Translations under genes and position numbers: made by a program
Shown here: positions 1 through 5,420 of the stretch, piece after piece
Numbering within the stretch: the first letter of the stretch is position 1
Layout: each line of letters begins with the position of its first letter
NCBI GenBank assembly: GCA_002436765.1
Contig: DJNI01000022.1
Coordinates: forward strand, 1-9,506
DNA from: Clostridiales bacterium UBA6468
Lineage (GTDB): Bacteria; Bacillota; Clostridia; Oscillospirales; Oscillospiraceae
Direction of reading: 5' to 3'
DNA: 9,506 bases
The notes under the pieces: model-generated
Told to the model about the DNA's origin: nothing
Databases searched by the model: none
The model's input: only the letters and a program-made list of their open reading frames with translations

Positions 1-168
1 CCTGACCTGAATCCCATTGAAAATCTCTGGTCGAAGGTGAAGGCACTTTTGCGCAAATTCAAAGCCAGAACCTTGGAGACCCTTCCCGATGCAATTCAGC
101 GTGCCTTTCGGTCGGTGACACCATCTGACTGTTCCGGCTGGTTTTGCGCTTGCGGTTATTCGCGTTAA
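1..168 (+). CDS. IS630-family transposase, C-terminal fragment (5' end outside window)
   Basis: The reading frame is open from base 1 to a TAA stop at 166-168 and gives 55 residues. It starts with PDLNPIENLWSKVK, the signature around the last catalytic glutamate of the DDE domain (DDE_3) in IS630/Tc1-mariner-like transposases. It ends with a tail of the type W-F-x-x-C-G-Y, common in IS630 C-termini. The catalytic domain upstream lies outside the window, so whether the element is intact cannot be judged. It is the only gene on the plus strand and is followed 40 bases later by a terminator-like hairpin. I could not identify a convincing terminal inverted repeat or target TA duplication on this side. 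The family call is firm; activity is unknown. Confidence 0.85.
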   Translation, partial: PDLNPIENLWSKVKALLRKFKARTLETLPDAIQRAFRSVTPSDCSGWFCACGYSR

Positions 169-207
169 TTCATTGAATTGCTATAAAATAGGTCTTTACT
201 TTCACAT

Positions 208-240
208 AAAAAGCCCTAGAAATCAATTCTATGGCTTTTT
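208..240. terminator. Bidirectional rho-independent terminator
   Basis: Two 14-base arms (208-221 and 227-240) are complementary apart from one C/A mismatch, with a 5-base loop. The stem is bounded by A5 on the left and T5 on the right, so either strand gives a hairpin followed by a U tract. On the plus strand it would end transposase transcription. On the minus strand it could stop read-through from the glycerate kinase side. Confidence 0.75.
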
Positions 241-344
241 ATTGCCTTTCTCGCTATATTCTCACGTTCTCCGAACTATTTCATGATAAAATATTATCGC
301 AGTTTGTAACTTTTTAGCTCCGCCGGTACGTTTTTGGGGCGCAA

Positions 345-366
345 ATTGGCAACGGATTGGCAACGG
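345..366. repeat. 11-bp perfect tandem duplication
   Basis: ATTGGCAACGG occurs twice in immediate succession (345-355 and 356-366). No function can be assigned. It may be replication slippage or a remnant of an insertion or attachment site beside the IS fragment. Confidence 0.6.
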
Positions 367-390
367 AATTTTCCCATAGACGCAGCACAA

Positions 391-424
391 GCCCCGGTGA
401 CGGAAATCTATCCGTCACCGGGGC
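391..424. repeat. Perfect 13-bp inverted repeat (stable hairpin)
   Basis: The arms GCCCCGGTGACGG (391-403) and its exact complement (412-424) enclose an 8-base AT-rich loop. Neither side is followed by a real T tract (TTCGCC on plus, TTGTGC on minus), so it is not a typical intrinsic terminator. On the minus strand it comes after the kinase gene and the 163-bp palindrome, and could act as a weak terminator or an mRNA 3'-end stabiliser. Confidence 0.7.
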
Positions 425-459
425 TTCGCCTGTCGATCCGTCTTCTCCGGGGAAATGCA

Positions 460-622
460 GGGCAGCACCGCACAATTCGGCAAGAAGTCTCATCCAGGAT
501 TTTTGTCCCAATTCAAAGTTTGAAAAACAGAGGAATACTGTATGCATTTCCCGTTTTTCAAGCTGAAGAAGTGGGGCAAAAAGACGGCTGAGACTCGCAG
601 GTGCAATTGTGCGGTGTTGCCC
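460..622. repeat. Long imperfect palindrome, MITE-like hairpin element 1 (163 bp)
   Basis: The ends are an 18-base inverted repeat with one mismatch: 460-477 against 605-622, starting GGG and ending CCC. Complementarity continues inwards in blocks: AGTCTCA, TTTTTG, CCCA and an 11-base block of the type G-Y-TTGAAAAAC. The whole unit therefore folds back on itself around about 541. It encodes no protein and lies 31 bases after the stop of the glycerate kinase. Length, position of internal motifs (GGATTTTTG at offset 37, GGAATAC at offset 72) and GGG/CCC ends match the second palindrome at 1953-2113. A non-autonomous mobile hairpin element is the likeliest reading. A structured 3' UTR or processed RNA is the alternative. 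I found no clear target-site duplication. Confidence 0.65.
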
Positions 623-653
623 TAAAAAGGGTGCGCTTGTCAATGGTTCGGCC

Positions 654-1889
654 TTATCTGCGGATCAGCAGGACAGACAGGTCGTTGACGTTGGTTCCGG
701 TGGGGCCGGTCAGGATCAGGCCGTCACATTTTTTCAGCGCGTGATAGGCGTCGTTCTGCTGCAAAACGTCCGGGATGGAAACGCCCTGAGCGGCAAGGGT
801 GCCGCAGCTTTCCCCGTCGCAATAGCCGCCCGCCGCGTCCGTGGGGCCGTCCGTTCCGTCGGATCCAAAAGAGAACACGGCGGTGTCCCGGAAGCCGGCG
901 ATTTCCTGGGCGGCGGAAAGGGCGATCTCCTGATTGCGTCCCCCAAGACCGGTGCCGGACAAGTGGACGACCGTCTCGCCGCCTGCTATGAAGGCCAGGG
1001 ATTTTTCGCTGGACTGGTTATACTGGGCGATGGAGGCCAGGAAGCTGCCCGCGTCCCGGGCGGTACACCGTAGGCTGTCCGTCAGCACCACGGGCGTATA
1101 GCCAAGACCCCGCGCCGTTTCCTCTGCGGAAACGCACAGCTGGCGCACGCTGCCGGTGATATGGGTCTCCACATTGGAAAGGGTCTTCGGCGTCTCCTGC
1201 GCCAGAAGGGACTGGGCGTGCTGGGAAAGCTGCAAGCCGTACTTTTTCACGATGGCCATTGCCTGAGCGCTGGTGGAGCTGTCCGGGTAAGCGGGGCCGG
1301 AGGCGATCATATCCAGCGGGTCGCCCAGAATGTCGGACAGGACGATGGAAAACACCTTCGCAGGCAGACAGCGCTCGGCAAACCGGCCGCCCTTCACGGC
1401 GGAAAGGCGCTTGCGCAGTGTGTTCATTTCCACGATGTCCGCGCCGCAGGCCAGCAGCTGCTTGGTAACATCCGCCATTTCCTCCGCCGGAATCAGGGGG
1501 CTTTCAAACAGCGCAGAGCCGCCGCCGGAGAGCAGGAACAGCACCGTGTCGTTCTCCGTCAGGCCGCTGACCAGCTCGAGGGCGCGGGCGGTCGCACGGT
1601 AGGAATTTTCGTCGGGGACAGGGTGTCCGGCCTCGAAAAGCTCCAGATCGCCGATTTTACCCTTCACATGGCCATATTTTGTGATGACAGCGCCGCAGCT
1701 GACGTCGGCACCCAGCACGTCATAGGCGGCTCTTGCCATCTGCCAGGCTGCCTTACCGGCGGCGATCAGGACGAGACGCCCGGACGGTCTGCGAAAGTAC
1801 TCCAAAGCACGGCGTACTGCGGAATCCGGCATGGCATCGGCAAGCGCACGGTCAATGATGGTCTGCGCATCCTGTCTTAAGGTTTGCAT
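654..1889 (-). CDS. Glycerate 2-kinase (DUF4147/MOFRL family)
   Basis: This 411-residue cytosolic enzyme is predicted to phosphorylate D-glycerate with ATP to 2-phosphoglycerate, which enters lower glycolysis. The N-terminal DUF4147 domain carries AAGKAAW at about 43-49 (a lysine expected in the active site), LSGGGSAL at 120-127, NTLRKRLSAVKGG at 156-168 and SDILGDPLDMIASGP at 185-199. The C-terminal MOFRL part carries GTGLGGRNQE at 312-321, GSDGTDGPTDAAGG at 342-355 and TGPTGTNVNDL at 394-404. Length is normal for the family, which older annotation often names hydroxypyruvate reductase/TtuD. The ATG at 1889 is preceded by GGAGG at good spacing. It follows a GntP-type permease on the same strand across 269 bases that contain a terminator and a palindromic element, so it may have its own promoter. 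I saw no strong one. Kinase identity is confident; exact substrate in vivo is inferred. Confidence 0.9.
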   Translation of the reverse strand: MQTLRQDAQTIIDRALADAMPDSAVRRALEYFRRPSGRLVLIAAGKAAWQMARAAYDVLGADVSCGAVITKYGHVKGKIGDLELFEAGHPVPDENSYRATARALELVSGLTENDTVLFLLSGGGSALFESPLIPAEEMADVTKQLLACGADIVEMNTLRKRLSAVKGGRFAERCLPAKVFSIVLSDILGDPLDMIASGPAYPDSSTSAQAMAIVKKYGLQLSQHAQSLLAQETPKTLSNVETHITGSVRQLCVSAEETARGLGYTPVVLTDSLRCTARDAGSFLASIAQYNQSSEKSLAFIAGGETVVHLSGTGLGGRNQEIALSAAQEIAGFRDTAVFSFGSDGTDGPTDAAGGYCDGESCGTLAAQGVSIPDVLQQNDAYHALKKCDGLILTGPTGTNVNDLSVLLIRR

Positions 1890-1952
1890 AGTGAATCCTC
1901 CTTCGGAAACGGGAGCCGATTATCTGCCTCCGCTTCGCCATGTTTCATACTA

Positions 1953-2113
1953 GGGTGTATCTGAAAACTGACGAAATGACCAACAGCGAGGGATTTTTGC
2001 CCTGGGCGAGCCATTTTTCCGCAGGAATACTTGCTGTATTTCAAGGGAAAATGGGGAAGCACAGGGTGAAAAGAGCCGCTGCTTGGGCGTTTTGGCAGTT
2101 TTCAGATACACCC
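1953..2113. repeat. Long imperfect palindrome, MITE-like hairpin element 2 (161 bp)
   Basis: Perfect 18-base terminal inverted repeats (1953-1970 and 2096-2113, GGGTGTATCTGAAAACTG and complement) bound the unit. Further paired blocks inside (CCAA-CAGCG, TTTT, CCCTG, CCATTTT, AATAC) run to a centre near 2033. Because it is self-complementary, the two strands read as related peptides starting VYLKT and ending in FSDTP. An open frame here should not be called a gene. GGATTTTTG lies at offset 38 and GGAATAC at offset 71, nearly the same as in the palindrome at 460-622, although the terminal sequences differ. It sits between the permease terminator and the kinase gene. Confidence 0.7.
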
Positions 2114-2117
2114 CAAA

Positions 2118-2145
2118 GAAAGGGACGGGTAAACCCGTCCCTTTC
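2118..2145 (-). terminator. Rho-independent terminator of the permease gene
   Basis: Arms GAAAGGGACGGG (2118-2129) and its complement (2134-2145) form a perfect 12-bp stem with a 4-base loop. It lies 13 bases after the permease stop. On the minus strand the stem is followed by TTTGGGG, so the U tract is weak. The hairpin abuts the terminal repeat of the 161-bp palindrome, separated by only four bases. Partial read-through into the kinase is possible. Confidence 0.7.
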
Positions 2146-2158
2146 AGGATTTCAAGTC

Positions 2159-3541
2159 TTAGTGCAGGAACAGGGAGACGATGAACACGCCGATAATGGA
2201 GGCAATGCCGATCACAAGCGTGCCGAGGGTCTGGGTCTTGTAGCCATCCTGGGGGGTCATTTCGCCGAAGTTGGTGACGACCCAGAAGTAAGAGTCGTTG
2301 GCGTGGGACACCGTCATGGCGCCTGCGCCGATGGCGATAACCGTCAGGCAAGCCCGTGCGGGGGAGTCCAGTCCCAGAACCGGAAGCAGAGGCGCCACGA
2401 TGCCGGCGGTGGTGGTGATGGCGACGGTGGAGGAGCCCTGTGCGGACTTCAGGATCGCGGCCAGCAGGAACGGGAAGAAGATACCGACGCTCTCGAAGAT
2501 CTCCGCGTTGGCCTTGATGTAGTTGACCATGTCGGAGGAAGAGATGACCTTACCAAGAACGCCGCCGGCGGCGGTGACGAACAGGATAGGGCCAACGGTC
2601 TTCAGGGTGTCATCCGTCAGCTTGTAGAAATCCTTGCCCCTGTTGGCGGTGAACAGGCTGATGATGGCGATGATGCAGCCAACGGCCAGAGCGATGATGG
2701 GAGTGCCCAGGAAGCTGATGAAGTCAGCCTTGACACCGGCCATGGAGAGAGCGGAAGCCAGACCCATCAGGATGATGGGAACAACGATGGGCGCAAAGGC
2801 CAGCCATGCGTTGGGCAGCTTGCCGAACTCGGCAACCAGCTGCTCGTAGGTCTTGACGTTCTCGTTATCGGTGATGTCGTCAGCAGCCTTGACCTTCTTA
2901 CCAATGTACTTCGCGAAGAAATAACCGGCGACCAGCGGAGGGATGGAGCACAGAGCGCCCAGACCCATGACCAGCAGCAGATTGTCGCCGCAGCCCAGCG
3001 TACCGGCTGCCGCGATGGGGCCGGGCGTGGGAGGAATGAAGCAGTGGCTGATATAAAGACCCATGGACAGAGCGACGGACATCGCAACGCTGGATGTGCC
3101 GGTGCGGCGGGTCATAGCCTTACGGATGGGGTTCAGGACGACGAAGCCGCTGTCGCAGAACACGGGGATGGAGACGATCCAGCCCATCAGCTCAATGGCG
3201 ATCTCAGGATGCTTCTCACCCACAAGCCTGACAACGCAGTCGGCCATCTTCAGAGCCGCGCCGGTGCTTTCCAGCAGAGTGCCGACCAGAGCGCCAAAGA
3301 TAATGACGATGCCGATGCTGGAGAACGTACCGGAGAAGCCGGCGCCGATGACGTTTGCGATACCGCTGACGGTATTGCCGTCGGCGTCCGTGGTGTTAAC
3401 CAGAGGGATTCCGGCGATCAGGCCAAAAATCAGAGAAATGGCCATGATGGAGAGGAACGGATGGATTTTCAGCTTGCTGATGGAGAAGATCATCAGCGCG
3501 ATGGCAAGAACGAATACGATGATAAGTCCAATACCTGTCAT
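2159..3541 (-). CDS. GntP-family gluconate/hydroxy-acid:H+ symporter
   Basis: This is a 460-residue polytopic inner-membrane permease, full length for the family. Hydrophobic segments run from residue 3 to the C-terminus, with a polar loop at about 212-245. Family landmarks are PVFCDSGFVVLNP (126-138), SHCFIPPTPGP (165-175), KSAQGSSTVA (365-374) and SHANDSYFWVVT (412-423). GntP relatives carry gluconate, glycerate and other sugar acids in symport with protons. The neighbouring glycerate kinase favours glycerate or a precursor, but this is inference from context. The ATG at 3541 follows AGGGAG with a rather long spacing of about 12 bases. A good promoter and an operator-like palindrome lie just upstream, so the gene is probably induced by its substrate. 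Confidence 0.9.
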   Translation of the reverse strand: MTGIGLIIVFVLAIALMIFSISKLKIHPFLSIMAISLIFGLIAGIPLVNTTDADGNTVSGIANVIGAGFSGTFSSIGIVIIFGALVGTLLESTGAALKMADCVVRLVGEKHPEIAIELMGWIVSIPVFCDSGFVVLNPIRKAMTRRTGTSSVAMSVALSMGLYISHCFIPPTPGPIAAAGTLGCGDNLLLVMGLGALCSIPPLVAGYFFAKYIGKKVKAADDITDNENVKTYEQLVAEFGKLPNAWLAFAPIVVPIILMGLASALSMAGVKADFISFLGTPIIALAVGCIIAIISLFTANRGKDFYKLTDDTLKTVGPILFVTAAGGVLGKVISSSDMVNYIKANAEIFESVGIFFPFLLAAILKSAQGSSTVAITTTAGIVAPLLPVLGLDSPARACLTVIAIGAGAMTVSHANDSYFWVVTNFGEMTPQDGYKTQTLGTLVIGIASIIGVFIVSLFLH

Positions 3542-3574
3542 AAAAATGCGAATCTCCCTTCTTTTTGCGGTTTT

Positions 3575-3589
3575 TGACAGATCCTGTCA
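3575..3589 (-). promoter_or_regulatory. Operator-like palindrome in the permease leader
   Basis: TGACAG-ATC-CTGTCA is a perfect 6-bp inverted repeat with a 3-bp centre. It starts about 8 bases downstream of the -10 box and so overlaps or abuts the expected transcription start. A repressor bound here would block the permease promoter. GntR-type regulators use short palindromes of this style, but no regulator gene is in the window next to it. Confidence 0.5.
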
Positions 3590-3596
3590 TGGATAC

Positions 3597-3625
3597 AGTA
3601 TATGCACCTGACCCATGGAAATCAA
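3597..3625 (-). promoter_or_regulatory. Sigma-A promoter of the permease gene
   Basis: On the minus strand, TTGATT (3620-3625) and TATACT (3597-3602) are separated by exactly 17 bases. The expected start is near 3590, leaving a leader of about 50 bases before the ATG at 3541. Confidence 0.65.
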
Positions 3626-3660
3626 TATGGCAAATTAGCTTAAGATTTCATTAAGAATTT

Positions 3661-3722
3661 GTAAATATTTACCATTGACAGGAATCATATTCCGGTAAAG
3701 AAGCAGCAAAGTGCCGGTAAAG
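3661..3722. repeat. Cluster of short palindromes and a direct repeat upstream of the permease promoter
   Basis: GTAAATATTTAC (3661-3672) is a perfect palindrome. GGAAT-CAT-ATTCC (3681-3693) is a second. Both sit within a wider TTTACC...GGTAAA pair (3668-3673 and 3694-3699). CCGGTAAAG is repeated directly at 3692-3700 and 3714-3722. The position, roughly 60 to 120 bases upstream of the expected start, fits activator or repressor sites, but no known consensus is recognised. Confidence 0.35.
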
Positions 3723-3800
3723 ATTTGTTTTTCACTCTGTATAGACTGTATTTTCATGCAAATAAACGGCCTTTTTCTTCCATTGAAAGTGTCTTGACAG

Positions 3801-3837
3801 AAAAAAGCCTGCCGCCTGTATACGCAGGCGGCAAGCT
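3801..3837 (-). terminator. Rho-independent terminator of the metVrnfC-metV-metF operon
   Basis: A perfect 9-bp GC-rich core (3810-3818 with 3825-3833) is extended by AGC/GCT beyond one mismatch, with a 6-base loop. On the minus strand the stem runs directly into six T residues (3801-3806). It begins 35 bases after the metF stop. Confidence 0.9.
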
Positions 3838-3872
3838 CTTTGCCTGAATCAATATTTCGGGGCAGTCCCCGG

Positions 3873-4751
3873 TTACAGGCCGGCCTGCTCCAGCAGAGCG
3901 GGAACCTTGGACTCCCAGCCCAGAGACATGATGTGGACACCCTGGCAGTAGGGTTTGCACTCCCGGATGATCCGGGCGGCGATCTCCACGCCGGTGATAC
4001 CGGCCTTGGTCTTTTCCTTGTCGGCCTGCAGCTCGGCGATCAGCTCGTCGGGAATGTGGACACCGGCCACGTTGTTGTTCATGAACTTGCACATACCGGC
4101 GGACTTGGGAATGATAATACCCACCTGAACGGGCTTACCAAACTGCTTGGCCTCTTCCATGAACTTGATGAACTTCTCAGGCTCAAACACGGCCTGGGTC
4201 TGGAAATACTCGGCGCCGGCCTTGACCTTGCGCTCCATCTTCACCAGCTGGGCGTCCACGGAGTCGGAGCAGGGAGACACGACGGCGCCCTTGGCGAACT
4301 TGGGAGGCTCGCCCACCAGCGCGTTGCCGCCCAGATCCACGCCGGTCTCCAGGGTGCTGGCGGCGTGGAGCAGGGAGACGGAATCCAGATCGAATACGGG
4401 CTTGGCCTGGGGATGGTCGCCCAGCTTGGTGTGGTCGCCGGTGAGGCAGAGGATGTTGTCGATCCCCAGCATGGCGGCGCTGAGCAGATCGGACTGGAGA
4501 GCAATGCGGTTCCGGTCACGGCAGGTCAGCTGGAAAATGGGGTTCAGTCCGGCATCCTTCAGCACCTTGCAGGTGGCGAGGGAACCCAGCCGCATGACGG
4601 AGGACTGGTTGTCGGTCACGTTGACGAAATGGACGCGGGTGAGGTACTTCTTCGCTTCCTCTACCATGCCGTCAATATGAATTCCTTTGGGAGGGCCGAC
4701 CTCGGCAGAAACCACAAACTCACCGTTGTCAAACAGTTCAGTAATTCTCAT
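3873..4751 (-). CDS. metF: Methylenetetrahydrofolate reductase, MetF catalytic subunit
   Basis: This 292-residue cytosolic flavoprotein (FAD or FMN, TIM-barrel family) reduces 5,10-methylene-THF to 5-methyl-THF. Visible family motifs are SAEVGPPKG near residue 15 (position of the catalytic glutamate), TCRDRNR at about 76-82, LTGDH at about 103-107 (aspartate that contacts folate/flavin) and FQTQAVFEPEKF at about 183-194. I chose the ATG at 4751, preceded by CAGGAG. A GTG at 4763 would add four residues but overlaps that ribosome binding site. The gene starts 18 bases after the metV stop and ends the operon before a strong terminator. With MetV and an RnfC-like protein beside it, the electron route probably resembles the MetVF-RnfC2 enzyme of acetogens rather than the free NADH-using E. 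coli enzyme; that is inference. Confidence 0.93.
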   Translation of the reverse strand: MRITELFDNGEFVVSAEVGPPKGIHIDGMVEEAKKYLTRVHFVNVTDNQSSVMRLGSLATCKVLKDAGLNPIFQLTCRDRNRIALQSDLLSAAMLGIDNILCLTGDHTKLGDHPQAKPVFDLDSVSLLHAASTLETGVDLGGNALVGEPPKFAKGAVVSPCSDSVDAQLVKMERKVKAGAEYFQTQAVFEPEKFIKFMEEAKQFGKPVQVGIIIPKSAGMCKFMNNNVAGVHIPDELIAELQADKEKTKAGITGVEIAARIIRECKPYCQGVHIMSLGWESKVPALLEQAGL

Positions 4752-4769
4752 AATTCTATACACTCCTGA

Positions 4770-5405
4770 TTATTCAGATTCTTTGGCGGACTTGGTAGCC
4801 TCGTCGGTATTGAAATCGTGCATTTGGGTGGGGCAGCGCAGAACGTCCAGACGACCCTGGGCCTTCAGGCGCTGAATGATGCGCTCCCAGCCGCAGTCCA
4901 TATCGGGACACACCTCACACTTGCCGTTCTTGGTGCCGCCGCAGGGGCCGTTCACCAGGCTCTTGGAGCAGGCGGTGATGGGGCAGATGCCGCCGGTCAG
5001 GTTCAGGAAGCACTCGCCGCACTGGCCGCAGTCGTATTCCAGCGGGGTCACGCCCTGGAACCCGGGCAGCTCGATGGTATCGCAGCAGGCGTAGACCGGC
5101 TTGTCCTCCAGCATCTGGGAGATGGTCTGCACGCCGACGCCGCAGGAGAACACCAGAACGGCGTCCGCCTCGGCGATTTTCGCCATGGGGGCGCGCAGCC
5201 GCAGCGCCAGCTCGTCGGGGTTGCAGACATAGTCGGTGGTGAGAATGCCCACGACCTTACCTTCCGCCTCCAGCTTCTTCTGCAGAGCCTTGGCTTCCTC
5301 CTCGGGGAACCCGACTTCCTTACAGCCGTGACAGTTGATGATGAAGACCTTGCCGGAAGCCAGGGAGCCGATGACCTCTTCGGATTTCAGTTTTGTCATT
5401 AACAT
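4770..5405 (-). CDS. metV: MetV, MTHFR C-terminal zinc-binding-type partner of MetF
   Basis: This 211-residue cytosolic protein of the MTHFR C-terminal domain family (MetV) is the usual partner of MetF in acetogens and many anaerobes. It is cysteine-rich: NCHGC at 24-28, FSCGVG at 86-91, then a cluster from 126 to 171 (DCGQCGEC, GGICP, ACSKSLVNGPCGG, GKCEVC, DCGWE). These cysteines are likely metal ligands for zinc and/or FeS. The pattern is repeated almost exactly in the N-terminal domain of the upstream RnfC fusion. Start ATG at 5405 with GGGGGA about 9 bases upstream; a second ATG two codons later is possible. The gene lies 15 bases after the RnfC stop, so the three genes are clearly co-transcribed. 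The last 20 or so residues are polar and look disordered. Confidence 0.9.
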   Translation of the reverse strand: MLMTKLKSEEVIGSLASGKVFIINCHGCKEVGFPEEEAKALQKKLEAEGKVVGILTTDYVCNPDELALRLRAPMAKIAEADAVLVFSCGVGVQTISQMLEDKPVYACCDTIELPGFQGVTPLEYDCGQCGECFLNLTGGICPITACSKSLVNGPCGGTKNGKCEVCPDMDCGWERIIQRLKAQGRLDVLRCPTQMHDFNTDEATKSAKESE

Positions 5406-5420
5406 AAGTGTTCGTCCCCC

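Larger units (their letters stand above)
169..653. other. Gene-free, structure-rich intergenic region
   Basis: This stretch lies between the transposase end and the stop codon of the glycerate kinase. I see no credible gene: the open frames across it run through inverted repeats and lack a ribosome binding site. It holds a bidirectional terminator (208-240), an AT-rich patch around 280-315, an 11-bp tandem duplication (345-366), a perfect 13-bp hairpin (391-424) and a 163-bp long palindrome (460-622). The density of inverted repeats next to an IS fragment suggests an insertion-prone site. Confidence 0.7.
3542..3872. other. Intergenic region between metF terminator and permease promoter
   Basis: There is no gene in this AT-rich stretch. 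From the permease side it contains the 5' leader, an operator-like palindrome (3575-3589), a sigma-A promoter (3597-3625), several short AT-rich palindromes (3639-3699), an unassigned segment (3723-3800) and the terminator of the methylene-THF reductase operon (3801-3837). Confidence 0.7.

Noticed and set aside
169..300. IS630 right terminal inverted repeat and TA target duplication
   Set aside because: The other end of the element is outside the window, so no inverted repeat can be matched. The only clear structure is a terminator.
314..643. Small minus-strand open frame downstream of the glycerate kinase
   Set aside because: It runs through the 13-bp hairpin and the whole 163-bp palindrome, has no good ribosome binding site and no recognisable domain.
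1940..3577. Long plus-strand open frame (545 codons) opposite the permease
   Set aside because: It is the antisense frame of a clear GntP permease and of the palindromic element. Its product is low-complexity, rich in D, G, Q and A, with no ribosome binding site.
3794..3822. TTGACA-17-TGTATA promoter-like pair on the plus strand
   Set aside because: It overlaps the metF terminator stem and would drive only antisense RNA into metF; probably chance in an AT-rich spacer.
4752..4763. GTG start for MetF giving four extra residues
   Set aside because: The GTG overlaps the CAGGAG ribosome binding site, so the ATG at 4751 is the likelier start.
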